Shown: positions 1 through 6,338, numbered from the stretch's first letter. The stretch is DNA of 6,637 nt from Helicobacteraceae bacterium (GCA_030642185.1 DAOWOG010000068.1:1-6637), one strand, 5' to 3'. The notes: generated from the letters alone by a model not told the origin. Translations and numbers: made by a program.

Positions 1-1338
1 CTCTTATCAAATAAAAAATTTGACATCATTATCATTGATGAAAAAATGGTACGCCTGTGCAGAGATAAGTCCATTGCACATCGCTGTACAGCGAAAATGG
101 TTCTATTGAGCAGTCTATATCACGAAGAGAAACCGTTTCGTGAGCTTAAGATTGATGACTACCTCTCAAAACCGTTTAATCAGCAGATGCTCTACAATAT
201 TATTCTCAATCTTTTTGATAATAAGGGATTAACACGTAGAATTAAAAAAATGCATTACAAGCATGAAGATCTTTTTGTATTGAAAGGCAGTAAAATTCTG
301 CTTGCAGAAGATAACATTATGAATCAAAAGGTTATTCTGGGACTACTGGAGGATACCGGAATTGAAGTGACGACAGTGACAAACGGTCAAAAAGCTGTTG
401 CAAAAATAATGGCTGACGATTCGTATGAGATGATTCTGATGGATATTAATATGCCGGTGATGGATGGTTATAATGCTACAGATATTATCCGTGAATACAG
501 GCAGTTTGATCATATCCCTATTATTGCCGTCAGTGCCAACGTCATGCGCGACAATCAGGACAAAATACGCGGACTTGGAATGCAGGACTCGTTAAATAAA
601 CCGATTGATGTAGAGCAGTTGTATGAACTTTTACTGCGTTACATTCCAAAGAAACTGGATCCTTCTGAAGTACGCAAGACGCCGGGTCTCAAAGCTGACA
701 CCGGAGATAGAGAACGCTTAAAGAGTGTTTTACAGGGAGTGAAGGTTGATGAAGCGTTGGATCGTCTCAATGGAAATACAAAACTTTACCAAAGTATTTT
801 GTTTGATTTTGCAGATTCATTAAATAGTTCCATGGATGATTTCCAAAAGTATTTTGATGCCGAAAACTTTAAAGAGACAAAGCGATTTGCGCATTACTAT
901 AAAGGCATTGCCGGAAATCTTGGTGCCAATGAACTGTATGAACTGTTTAAAGCACTTGAAGATGCTTTTTCAAATTCGGACAAGCATCATACGCATGAAC
1001 TTGTAAAGCAATTAAACGAGAAGAAATCGGCTCTGCTTGAAGCAGTAAACGCGTTGAAAAAGAGTAAGTCTGAAAAGTCAAAAGAAGTTGTAGAGGATAT
1101 AAAGGTTATAGACGATGTGAGCAAAATCGGTGTAAACGCTTTACTGCATCAATTGATTGAGGCCGTGAAAACAGGGGATGCCGTAGTGTGTAAGAAATTG
1201 ACGAGTCAGCTTGAAGGGTATTCTCTTGCAGCTGAGAAAATGGAGATTGTTGAAAAAATAGGACACTCTGTCAAACACTATAATTTTAAAGCGACGGTCG
1301 TCTATATCAATGAGCTGTTATTACTGGATAAAAGATAA
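1..1338 (+). CDS. Hybrid sensor histidine kinase, C-terminal part (REC-REC-Hpt), 5' end outside window
   Basis: The frame is open to the first base, so the ATG at 46 is internal; 445 residues are visible (numbered here from base 1). Residues 1 to about 72 are the second half of a receiver domain, with likely phospho-acceptor Asp13 (IIIIDEK), Ser37/Ser38 and Lys57 (LSKPF). Residues about 97-215 are a complete receiver with acidic pair Glu103-Asp104 (LLAEDN), phospho-acceptor Asp148 (MDINMP), Ser178 and Lys200 (NKP). Residues about 247-340 are an Hpt domain with phospho-histidine His298 in FAHYYKGIAGNLGA, the family's HxxKG pattern. A charged linker and a helical tail follow. This fits a BarA/EvgS-like phosphorelay protein passing phosphate Asp to His to an external receiver. 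The sensor and kinase domains lie upstream, so the signal is unknown. The receiver-GGDEF gene 5 nt downstream is the obvious partner, by inference. Confidence 0.9.
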   Translation, partial: LLSNKKFDIIIIDEKMVRLCRDKSIAHRCTAKMVLLSSLYHEEKPFRELKIDDYLSKPFNQQMLYNIILNLFDNKGLTRRIKKMHYKHEDLFVLKGSKILLAEDNIMNQKVILGLLEDTGIEVTTVTNGQKAVAKIMADDSYEMILMDINMPVMDGYNATDIIREYRQFDHIPIIAVSANVMRDNQDKIRGLGMQDSLNKPIDVEQLYELLLRYIPKKLDPSEVRKTPGLKADTGDRERLKSVLQGVKVDEALDRLNGNTKLYQSILFDFADSLNSSMDDFQKYFDAENFKETKRFAHYYKGIAGNLGANELYELFKALEDAFSNSDKHHTHELVKQLNEKKSALLEAVNALKKSKSEKSKEVVEDIKVIDDVSKIGVNALLHQLIEAVKTGDAVVCKKLTSQLEGYSLAAEKMEIVEKIGHSVKHYNFKATVVYINELLLLDKR

Positions 1339-1343
1339 GTAAA

Positions 1344-2216
1344 ATGAACGCTGCCAAATCAAAAATACTGATTGTTGATGATAATCCCGGTAATATTGAC
1401 TTTTTGCTTGAGTTGTTAAACGCCTATGAAGTCCGGGTTGTTACAGACGGAAAAGGTGCTTTGGATATGGTCAGAAAAGGGAAGCCTGATCTGATCCTGA
1501 TGGATGTCGGTATGCCGGGGATAGATGGTTTTGAAACCTGTATATTTATTAAGTCCAATCCTGAAACAGAAGATATTCCTGTCATATTTTTGAGTGCTAA
1601 AACAGATTCGGAAAGTATCATAAAAGCGTTTGATGTAGGCGGAGTTGACTATATTACCAAACCTTACCGTGCCAAGGAGGTTCTTGTTCGTATACAAACG
1701 CAGCTCAAGCTCAAAAATGCAATAAAATTACTTGAAAATATGGCAAGAGTTGATTCAATGACAGGTATTGCCAACCGACGCAGATTTTTTGAAGTATCAA
1801 AGATCAGACTCTCTGCGGCACAGGAGAGAAATTATTCTCTGTTTCTTTTCCTGTTTGATCTGGATAAATTTAAATTGATCAATGATACATACGGGCATAA
1901 TATCGGTGATGAAGTGATAAAACACTTTGTCGGCACTGTCAAAACACATCTGGACCCAAAGGACTGTTTCGCAAGACTCGGCGGTGATGAGTTTGTTCTG
2001 CTTCTGAGCAATATTTCCAGGGAAAAGGCACTTCTGAAAATAGAAAAAGTCAGAAAAGCGATTGCATCAATTACATCCGTTGCAGATGTCAACCTGCATA
2101 TATCAGTCAGTATCGGTGCTACCATGGCAAAACCTTCCGACAAAGAAATTGACTCTATCTTGAAACGGGCTGACAAGAGCATGTATGATGCAAAGAAAAA
2201 ACGGCAAAAAAGCTAG
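1344..2216 (+). CDS. Response regulator diguanylate cyclase (REC-GGDEF)
   Basis: This 290-residue protein resembles PleD/WspR-type enzymes that make cyclic-di-GMP from two GTP after phosphorylation-driven dimerisation. The receiver (residues about 6-122) has Asp12-Asp13, phospho-acceptor Asp54 (LMDVGMPGIDG), Ser84 and Lys106 (TKPY). A short helix (about 123-136) leads into the GGDEF domain, which opens with DSMTGIANRR (137-146). It continues with FDLDKFKLINDTYGHNIGD (171-189), holding the metal- and nucleotide-binding residues, and an intact RLGGDEF (211-217), so it is probably active. The usual inhibitory I-site RxxD, five residues before GGDEF, reads DPKD (204-207), so the arginine is missing and product inhibition at this site is unlikely. 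The start lies 5 nt after the hybrid kinase stop with only a weak ribosome site, which suggests one operon and translational coupling. The cytoplasmic location is inferred from the lack of membrane segments. Confidence 0.93.
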   Translation: MNAAKSKILIVDDNPGNIDFLLELLNAYEVRVVTDGKGALDMVRKGKPDLILMDVGMPGIDGFETCIFIKSNPETEDIPVIFLSAKTDSESIIKAFDVGGVDYITKPYRAKEVLVRIQTQLKLKNAIKLLENMARVDSMTGIANRRRFFEVSKIRLSAAQERNYSLFLFLFDLDKFKLINDTYGHNIGDEVIKHFVGTVKTHLDPKDCFARLGGDEFVLLLSNISREKALLKIEKVRKAIASITSVADVNLHISVSIGATMAKPSDKEIDSILKRADKSMYDAKKKRQKS

Positions 2217-2252
2217 GTATTACGATACTAAAACTTTGATTATCATCTTTTC

Positions 2253-2282
2253 GTGATTATTAATTATAATAGTTAAAATCAC
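2253..2282. repeat. Imperfect AT-rich inverted repeat around a -10-like box
   Basis: GTGATTATTAA (2253-2263) pairs with TTAAAATCAC (2273-2282) except for one bulged A. The 9-nt spacer contains TATAAT (2265-2270). It could be an operator overlapping a promoter for the 107-residue gene, or a weak 3' hairpin of the upstream diguanylate cyclase transcript. In DNA this AT-rich it may also be chance. Confidence 0.3.
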
Positions 2283-2305
2283 ATAAAGTTATCTTTAAGA
2301 TGATC

Positions 2306-2311
2306 TATAAT
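2306..2311 (+). promoter_or_regulatory. Candidate -10 box for the 107-residue protein gene
   Basis: A perfect TATAAT sits 65 nt before the ATG at 2377, implying a leader of roughly 55-60 nt. There is no convincing -35 hexamer, which is normal for Campylobacterota sigma-70 promoters. A second TATAAT at 2265-2270 and a TATACT at 2311-2316 are alternatives, so the exact start of transcription cannot be fixed by eye. Confidence 0.45.
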
Positions 2312-2364
2312 ATACTGTCATCGTTCGCATAAGCAGGACAAATTTTAAAATATTTTTTATACTT

Positions 2365-2371
2365 AAAGGAA
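2365..2371 (+). promoter_or_regulatory. Strong ribosome binding site of the 107-residue protein gene
   Basis: AAAGGAA lies 5-6 nt before the ATG at 2377. It is one of the two best Shine-Dalgarno matches in the window. It fixes the start codon and suggests efficient translation. Confidence 0.75.
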
Positions 2372-2376
2372 TTTAT

Positions 2377-2700
2377 ATGGCAGCAACAGTAGCAGCAAAA
2401 ACAGCAAATGATAATGTATTGGTAGATATTGCAGAAGCGCAAATGGATGCATCAGTAGATATTGTTAAGGGTGCTATCGCAAAATGGGAAGATCAACTTG
2501 ATCAAGTACGTGAAATGGGCAGCAAAAAAGGTAAAAGTATCGCCGAAGGTTTTGGTTTTGACAACAAAGCCGGCGAAATGATGACTGATATGGCTGGTTA
2601 CATGGGTGAAGGTGCAGGCGCAGGTCTTCTTATGGGTTTCACACCTATTATGATGATGGCCGGTACTGCAAAAGGTCTATATAACTTCATCACTAAATAA
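2377..2700 (+). CDS. Small Gly/Met/Ala-rich protein of unknown function
   Basis: I do not recognise this 107-residue protein. It has no Cys or His, one Trp (W37), 11 Met and 14 Gly. Residues 1-47 are Ala-rich, charged and probably helical. Residues 48-66 form a Gly/Lys-containing linker. Residues 74-87 carry closely spaced glycines (positions 74, 77, 79, 81, 83, 87), followed by a hydrophobic run with PIMMM (90-94) and a basic end. The glycine spacing and hydrophobic tail recall glycine-zipper membrane or self-assembling segments, but this is only resemblance. There is no signal peptide. The strong ribosome site, flanking promoter-like boxes and downstream hairpin mark it as a real, separately transcribed and possibly abundant product. 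A phasin-like, membrane-associated or bacteriocin-like role cannot be told apart from sequence alone. Confidence 0.75.
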   Translation: MAATVAAKTANDNVLVDIAEAQMDASVDIVKGAIAKWEDQLDQVREMGSKKGKSIAEGFGFDNKAGEMMTDMAGYMGEGAGAGLLMGFTPIMMMAGTAKGLYNFITK

Positions 2701-2711
2701 TTTTTTATTAT

Positions 2712-2747
2712 TAAACAGAAGAACTCGAGCCTTCTGTTTATCTCTTT
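2712..2747 (+). terminator. Hairpin after the 107-residue protein gene, likely terminator
   Basis: TAAACAGAAG (2712-2721) and CTTCTGTTTA (2731-2740) form a perfect 10-bp stem with a 9-nt loop, starting 12 nt after the stop codon. The following TCTCTTTC is pyrimidine-rich but has no continuous T run, so termination may be partial. It separates this gene from the ABC ATPase, which has its own promoter. Confidence 0.65.
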
Positions 2748-2768
2748 CACTTCTATATATCAAACCTC

Positions 2769-2811
2769 TTTTTTTCTAACAATTTTTTTCCTCTATTTAC
2801 TTGGGTATAAT
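2769..2811 (+). promoter_or_regulatory. Epsilonproteobacterial-type sigma-70 promoter for the ABC ATPase gene
   Basis: An extended -10, TTGGGTATAAT, has its TATAAT at 2806-2811. It is preceded by two runs of seven T (2769-2775 and 2783-2789) in place of a -35 box. This T-tract plus TATAAT layout is the known pattern of Campylobacter sigma-70 promoters. The predicted transcription start near 2818 gives a leader of about 18 nt before the ATG at 2836. Confidence 0.7.
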
Positions 2812-2835
2812 TTCCAAAATACTTAGTAGGTGTTC

Positions 2836-3414
2836 ATGAATACAGTACTCGATATCCGTTCTATTGATTTTGGCTATGCGAAGGAACATTTGCTTTACCG
2901 GAATTTTTCGTTAGCACTTGAACGCGGCGAGATCAAGGCAATTGTAGGTCCCAGCGGTGCCGGTAAAACAACACTTTTTGAGCTGATATTGAAACAGATT
3001 AAACCTTTTTCGGGCGAGATTGATGTTTTGAAGATATCAGAAGTTTTTCAGGACCCCTATACCTCATTTCATCCCGCACATACTATTATAAGCCAGATTT
3101 CTGATGTAGCTGCACTTGAGGGTATGGAAGAATATCTTGAAGAGATGAATCTTGAAAGTATGTTTTTAGAAAAGTTACCGCATGAACTTTCAGGCGGTCA
3201 ACTTCAGCGCGCATCTATTTTACGTGCTCTGCTGATGAAACCTGATCTTCTTTTGTTGGATGAACCGACTTCGGCACTTGACAATGTTCTTCAGCTTGAT
3301 GTCATGAAGATGCTGCTGCAGCATCTCGATACGACGGGAATGCTGTTGATTACGCATGATATGGATCTGGCACGCTGGTGTGCGGATGAGATCATAGAGA
3401 TAGGTGAAAGATAA
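2836..3414 (+). CDS. Compact orphan ABC transporter ATP-binding protein, peptide/nickel (DppF/NikE-like) type
   Basis: All ABC ATPase motifs are present in 192 residues: Walker A GPSGAGKT (38-45), Q-loop VFQDPYTSFHP (70-80, Gln72), signature LSGGQLQRA (118-126), Walker B LLLLDEPTSALD (138-149) and the switch His174 (THD). The VFQDP-Y-x-S-x-x-P form of the Q-loop is typical of peptide and nickel importer ATPases (OppF, DppF, NikE). Those are usually 250-330 residues, so this one is very short. Only 28 residues separate the Walker A lysine from Gln72, and the C-terminal substrate-subfamily extension is absent. ATP hydrolysis is therefore likely, but no permease or binding protein is in the window and the transported substrate is unknown. 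I chose ATG 2836 over GTG 2830 because AGTAGG (2825-2830) sits 5 nt before the ATG but overlaps the GTG. The gene is convergent with crcB, with 11 nt between the stops and no visible terminator. Confidence 0.88.
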   Translation: MNTVLDIRSIDFGYAKEHLLYRNFSLALERGEIKAIVGPSGAGKTTLFELILKQIKPFSGEIDVLKISEVFQDPYTSFHPAHTIISQISDVAALEGMEEYLEEMNLESMFLEKLPHELSGGQLQRASILRALLMKPDLLLLDEPTSALDNVLQLDVMKMLLQHLDTTGMLLITHDMDLARWCADEIIEIGER

Positions 3415-3425
3415 GCACTGATTTC

Positions 3426-3812
3426 TTATTTCAAAAATGAAACAGTCATAAAATAGCCGATACCTGCCATTAAAACGGTTCCAAAAACATTCAGAGCCAT
3501 ATTTGCCCCGGCTAAGAGCAGGTGCCCGCCATGCAAAAGAAGCACACTCTCCATGGCAAAAGTAGAGTAGGTGGTCAATGCACCGAGAACACCTGTTGTC
3601 AGAAATGATTTCATATGCAGTGAGAAGAGGGTGGTATACATAAAATAAGCGACAAGAATACCCATCATAAAACTGCCGATAAGATTGACACCGAGGGTAC
3701 CGTAGGGCAGGTCATGCGGAACTTTATGTGAGATTAGACCATTAAGATAGGCACGCATAACCGCTCCGATAAATCCACCCGTACCGATTGCCAGTATGGT
3801 TTGCCAACTCAA
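3426..3812 (-). CDS. crcB: Fluoride exporter CrcB/Fluc
   Basis: This 128-residue, four-helix membrane protein belongs to the Fluc family, which forms dual-topology dimers that let fluoride leave the cytoplasm. Family motifs are GGFIGAVMRAYL (12-23), PYGTLGVNLIGSFMMG (36-51, with pore Asn43) and GVLGALTTYSTFAMES (74-89). Helices lie at about 5-26, 38-59, 69-90 and 98-125. The first Phe of the usual TTFSTF Phe-box is Tyr82; Phe85 is kept. The start is TTG at 3812, which gives the normal family length and begins MSWQTILAIG. The frame is open further up to an ATG at 3887, but that extension would be translated through the REP-like hairpin and would add 25 non-family residues. The ribosome site (AAAGAAAA region) is weak. 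It is the last gene of the cluster, as Cj0517 is in C. jejuni. I see no fluoride riboswitch upstream. Confidence 0.9.
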   Translation of the reverse strand: MSWQTILAIGTGGFIGAVMRAYLNGLISHKVPHDLPYGTLGVNLIGSFMMGILVAYFMYTTLFSLHMKSFLTTGVLGALTTYSTFAMESVLLLHGGHLLLAGANMALNVFGTVLMAGIGYFMTVSFLK

Positions 3813-3843
3813 GGTATTTTCTTTTTGAAATGATATATAGATC

Positions 3844-3894
3844 TGTTCGGTTGCACCGAACCTACAACAATCGTAGGTTCGGTGCAACCGAACA
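3844..3894. repeat. REPIN-like element: two inverted GTAG-type REP sequences
   Basis: The arms 3844-3865 and 3873-3894 are perfect 22-nt reverse complements around a 7-nt loop, AACAATC. Each arm is itself structured: read outward from the loop, it is a GTAG tetranucleotide followed by a 17-nt palindrome of 7 bp, 3 nt and 7 bp (GTTCGGT-GCA-ACCGAAC). A GTAG head plus a short palindrome is the hallmark of REP sequences mobilised by RAYT (TnpA-REP, Y1 HUH) enzymes, and two inverted REPs make a REPIN. The element is more GC-rich than its surroundings. It lies between the plsC stop and the crcB start. No T run follows on either strand, so it is not a classic terminator, though the hairpin could affect the plsC-crcB transcript. 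No RAYT gene is in the window. Confidence 0.7.
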
Positions 3895-3914
3895 TTTTAT
3901 CCAAAAATCCAGGT

Positions 3915-4598
3915 TTATTTTGTGGCATATTTATCATACGTTGCCTGCATCTCAACCTGCATCCGGTTTAACCACTCTTTATCACTTTTATCTGCATCAT
4001 AAGGGTCGAGATAGATGGCGGTCAGACGTCCGGGGCGATGGTAGAAACGTTTTATATCATAATGTTTTCCCGTCTCGATCAGGACAACCGGCTGAACACG
4101 CAGTTTAAACTTATTGGCTACCATTTTGGCTCCGGGTTTAAAGGTGCGCATTCTGCCTGTTTTGGTACGGGTCCCCTCAGGAAACATTGTGATCACACGA
4201 CCATGATCAAGACGGTCTTTACAATCAGCGATCAGCTTGACAAGTGAAGATTTACTCTCTCTTTCAACAGCGATATCTTTTGGAAGTTTGACGACAAGTC
4301 CATAAAAAGGAACATCAAAAAGTTCCTTTTTAGCGACCCAGGCGAGGTCTCTTTTTGTGATGGTCTCCATAAGGCCGATATCAATATCACTTTGATGGTT
4401 GAGTAAAAACATCTCTGCTTCCGGATCCTCTTTACCAATGACGCGTACAGGCATAAAGAGCGCCAGTCGTATAAACCAGGAAGTGATCTTCTGTGCATAA
4501 GGTGTCGGAACAAAAGGAAAAATAATGATCATCATCGTCATGGCGACAAAAATCATTAGAGTGGCGTAAAGCCAGCTAAGGTGTGCAAAGATCTTCAT
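3915..4598 (-). CDS. plsC: 1-acyl-sn-glycerol-3-phosphate acyltransferase
   Basis: This 227-residue inner-membrane enzyme acylates lysophosphatidic acid to phosphatidic acid, the second step of phospholipid synthesis. An N-terminal hydrophobic helix (about 8-30) anchors it. The catalytic NHQSDID (67-73) is the HX4D motif, with His68 and Asp73. KKELFDVPFYG (90-100) and the IAVERES region (109-115) match motif II. FPEGTRTKTGRMRTFKPGA (139 onward), with Glu141 and Gly142, is the substrate-binding motif III, and VQPVVLIETG is motif IV. Length is normal for the family. The ATG lies 23 nt inside the upstream gene, with AGGATGG about 10 nt before it as ribosome site, so expression should depend on the same transcript. 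Its place between the periplasmic SH3-like gene and crcB matches C. jejuni Cj0516. Confidence 0.93.
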   Translation of the reverse strand: MKIFAHLSWLYATLMIFVAMTMMIIIFPFVPTPYAQKITSWFIRLALFMPVRVIGKEDPEAEMFLLNHQSDIDIGLMETITKRDLAWVAKKELFDVPFYGLVVKLPKDIAVERESKSSLVKLIADCKDRLDHGRVITMFPEGTRTKTGRMRTFKPGAKMVANKFKLRVQPVVLIETGKHYDIKRFYHRPGRLTAIYLDPYDADKSDKEWLNRMQVEMQATYDKYATK

Positions 4599-5664
4599 TT
4601 TTGATCCATCCTATGTTATTGTTGTGAAGTTTGACCTTGATGAATGATTTGACACTGCCTTGTACTTCAAGGTTATATTCCGATGTCGTCGTTTCAAAGA
4701 CGGTACCATGCTGCATGGGCAGCAGGTAGATCGGTGATCCTTCTTTAATACAGGCATACTGGATAGGTACACTGACATAAGCGATATACAGTCCCGGTAT
4801 AATCACCAGCAGCAGATAAAATACACGGCGGTATATCAGCAGCAAAATCAGGCCGACAAAAGCAACAGCACCGGCAGCTGTTATTTTAATGAGAGTGTGT
4901 TTATGTTCAATCGGCTTAAGATCACTCTGTGTCGACACAGAATCATCATCGATAATGATAGGGATGATGACATCTACAAAACGTTTTTTTTGCAGATTGA
5001 AATAGGAAAACTTCAGTGTTTCTATTTCAGAGGGAATAACCGCATAGTAGGTCATTGTTGAAGTATCAAAACTGGTTTCAATCGATTCAAACCCCTGCTT
5101 GATTGCATCAGTGAGTTTAAAGGTCTCAAGATTACAGCGCTCAGCAGAGGCAGTAAATACCGCAATATTGCTATGACGGTCATAATAGGTTGTTTTTGCC
5201 TGAAGTATGGAAAAGTTGTCTGAGAGGATTTTGACAAAGCGTCTGTTCGAATTGAGTGATATTACGTCAATTTTTTGACCCTGAAGCTGTGTCGGGTAGG
5301 CTTGATAAAACTCACTGAATTTGACTGAACCGGTAATATCCGGTGTACGGATACGTGTCCTGTCTGCTATAAAATAAAAGGTGTCATAATAATAGGGGAG
5401 TTTCACCTCACGAACAGGTTCAGGTGTAAGGAGTGTCAGACCTTCAGCATTCTCAAACTGATAGGTAATATCATCGAAAGAGGTAACAGTTGAGAGTATT
5501 TTAAGATGAATCGCAAAAATCTCACCCTGAAAAATCTGCTGCGGCACTTCTTCATAGCTGATATAGAGGACTTTTTGTTCTGCCATATCAGGCGTATCAC
5601 TATAGCTGTCCGGTTCAGCCCATAGCGAGGTGATTAGAAAGAGAAAGCTAAAAATAAAGCGCAT
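4576..5664 (-). CDS. Secreted, membrane-anchored protein with two TM helices and SH3-like C-terminus (Cj0515-like)
   Basis: This 362-residue protein has no assigned function that I know of. Residues 1-16 look like a signal peptide ending LWA, with cleavage before Glu17. Residues about 30-235 are a beta-rich periplasmic region that loosely resembles BatD-type beta-sandwich repeats (weak impression). A short acidic spacer (DDD, 239-241) leads to helices at about 259-278 and 281-300. Residues about 303-360 look like an SH3-type domain (SPIYLLPMQHGTVFE at its start, GWIKNEDL at its end). The two helices separated by RR (279-280) predict that both the large N-terminal region and the SH3-like tail face the periplasm, which suggests a cell-envelope role. 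The ATG shares one base with the purQ stop (TAATG), and the 3' end overlaps plsC by 23 nt. By position it corresponds to C. jejuni Cj0515. Confidence 0.85.
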   Translation of the reverse strand: MRFIFSFLFLITSLWAEPDSYSDTPDMAEQKVLYISYEEVPQQIFQGEIFAIHLKILSTVTSFDDITYQFENAEGLTLLTPEPVREVKLPYYYDTFYFIADRTRIRTPDITGSVKFSEFYQAYPTQLQGQKIDVISLNSNRRFVKILSDNFSILQAKTTYYDRHSNIAVFTASAERCNLETFKLTDAIKQGFESIETSFDTSTMTYYAVIPSEIETLKFSYFNLQKKRFVDVIIPIIIDDDSVSTQSDLKPIEHKHTLIKITAAGAVAFVGLILLLIYRRVFYLLLVIIPGLYIAYVSVPIQYACIKEGSPIYLLPMQHGTVFETTTSEYNLEVQGSVKSFIKVKLHNNNIGWIKNEDLCTP

Positions 5665-6338
5665 TACGAGTTAAAAAACCCTTCTAGCATTTTGATACCG
5701 TCGTCAGAACCAAGGATTGCATCTATGGCACGTTCAGGATGAGGCATCAGTCCAAAGACATTTTTGTTCTTGTTGGTAATACCGGCTATAGAATCGACAG
5801 AACCGTTCGGATTATTCTCTTTTCCGTTCTTATCACAGTAGTGAAGCAGTACCTGGTCATTCTCATAAAGTGCTTCAAGCCCTTTTGGATCAATGTAAAA
5901 GTTGCCGTCATGATGGGCGACAGGGATATTGACTACTTCATCTTGTTCCATCTTTTGCAAGAAGGTGTTATCGGTACTCGCTACCTTCAGGTGATGGTGT
6001 TTGGAAATGAAGTGAAGATTGTCATTGCGTTTCAGCGCACCCGGAAGCAGATGCGATTCTGTCAGAACCTGAAAACCGTTACAGATGCCAAGGACCTTGC
6101 CGCCCTCGTCAGCATACTCTTTGACCGCATCCATTACCGGGCTGAAACGGGCAATGGCACCGCTTCGCAGGTAGTCACCATAACTGAAACCTCCTGCCAC
6201 AACGAGCAGATCCGTATCTGCCGGAAGTTCTGTCGCTTTGTGCCAGATCAGTTCGGTAGTCGCTCCCAATTTCTCAAAAGCATACTGTGTATCATAATCA
6301 CAGTTTGTACCCGGAAACTGAATGATGGAGACTTTCAT
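5664..6338 (-). CDS. purQ: Phosphoribosylformylglycinamidine synthase subunit I (glutamine amidotransferase)
   Basis: PurQ (224 residues) releases ammonia from glutamine and passes it to PurL, with PurS as bridge, to make FGAM in de novo purine synthesis. The class I amidotransferase triad is visible: Cys86 in GICNGFQ (84-90), and His200 and Glu202 in MPHPERA (198-204). The opening VSIIQFPGTNCDYD and the AGGFSYGDYLRSGAIA stretch (48-63) are typical of PurQ. Length is normal for the small-subunit type. The start ATG overlaps the purS stop by 4 nt (ATGA) and the stop shares one base with the next start, so stoichiometry is probably set by translational coupling. purL is not in this window. Confidence 0.97.
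   Translation of the reverse strand: MKVSIIQFPGTNCDYDTQYAFEKLGATTELIWHKATELPADTDLLVVAGGFSYGDYLRSGAIARFSPVMDAVKEYADEGGKVLGICNGFQVLTESHLLPGALKRNDNLHFISKHHHLKVASTDNTFLQKMEQDEVVNIPVAHHDGNFYIDPKGLEALYENDQVLLHYCDKNGKENNPNGSVDSIAGITNKNKNVFGLMPHPERAIDAILGSDDGIKMLEGFFNS

Noticed and set aside
46..1338. Complete gene starting at the ATG at 46
   Set aside because: The frame is open to base 1, and the upstream residues complete the receiver strand with its acceptor Asp, so the ATG is internal.
3415..3425. Bidirectional terminator between the convergent ABC ATPase and crcB genes
   Set aside because: Only 11 nt separate the stops, and I see no hairpin with T runs there.
3813..3887. N-terminal extension of crcB to the ATG at 3887
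   Set aside because: It would encode 25 residues read through the hairpin, with no similarity to the family, while TTG 3812 gives the normal length.
3844..3894. Rho-independent terminator of plsC
   Set aside because: The stem is strong, but no T run follows on the minus strand, and each arm is a separate GTAG-headed palindrome, which fits a REP doublet better.
3844..3894. CRISPR repeat
   Set aside because: There is only one inverted pair. No direct repeats with regular spacers are seen.
3810..3914. Possible fluoride (crcB) riboswitch ahead of crcB
   Set aside because: The gap holds the REP-like hairpin and an AT-rich stretch. I cannot find the conserved riboswitch core or a pseudoknot partner, and the leader is too short for it outside the repeat.
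3788..4108. 106-codon open frame on the plus strand
   Set aside because: It runs through the REP-like element and antisense to crcB and plsC, and its product shows no domain features.
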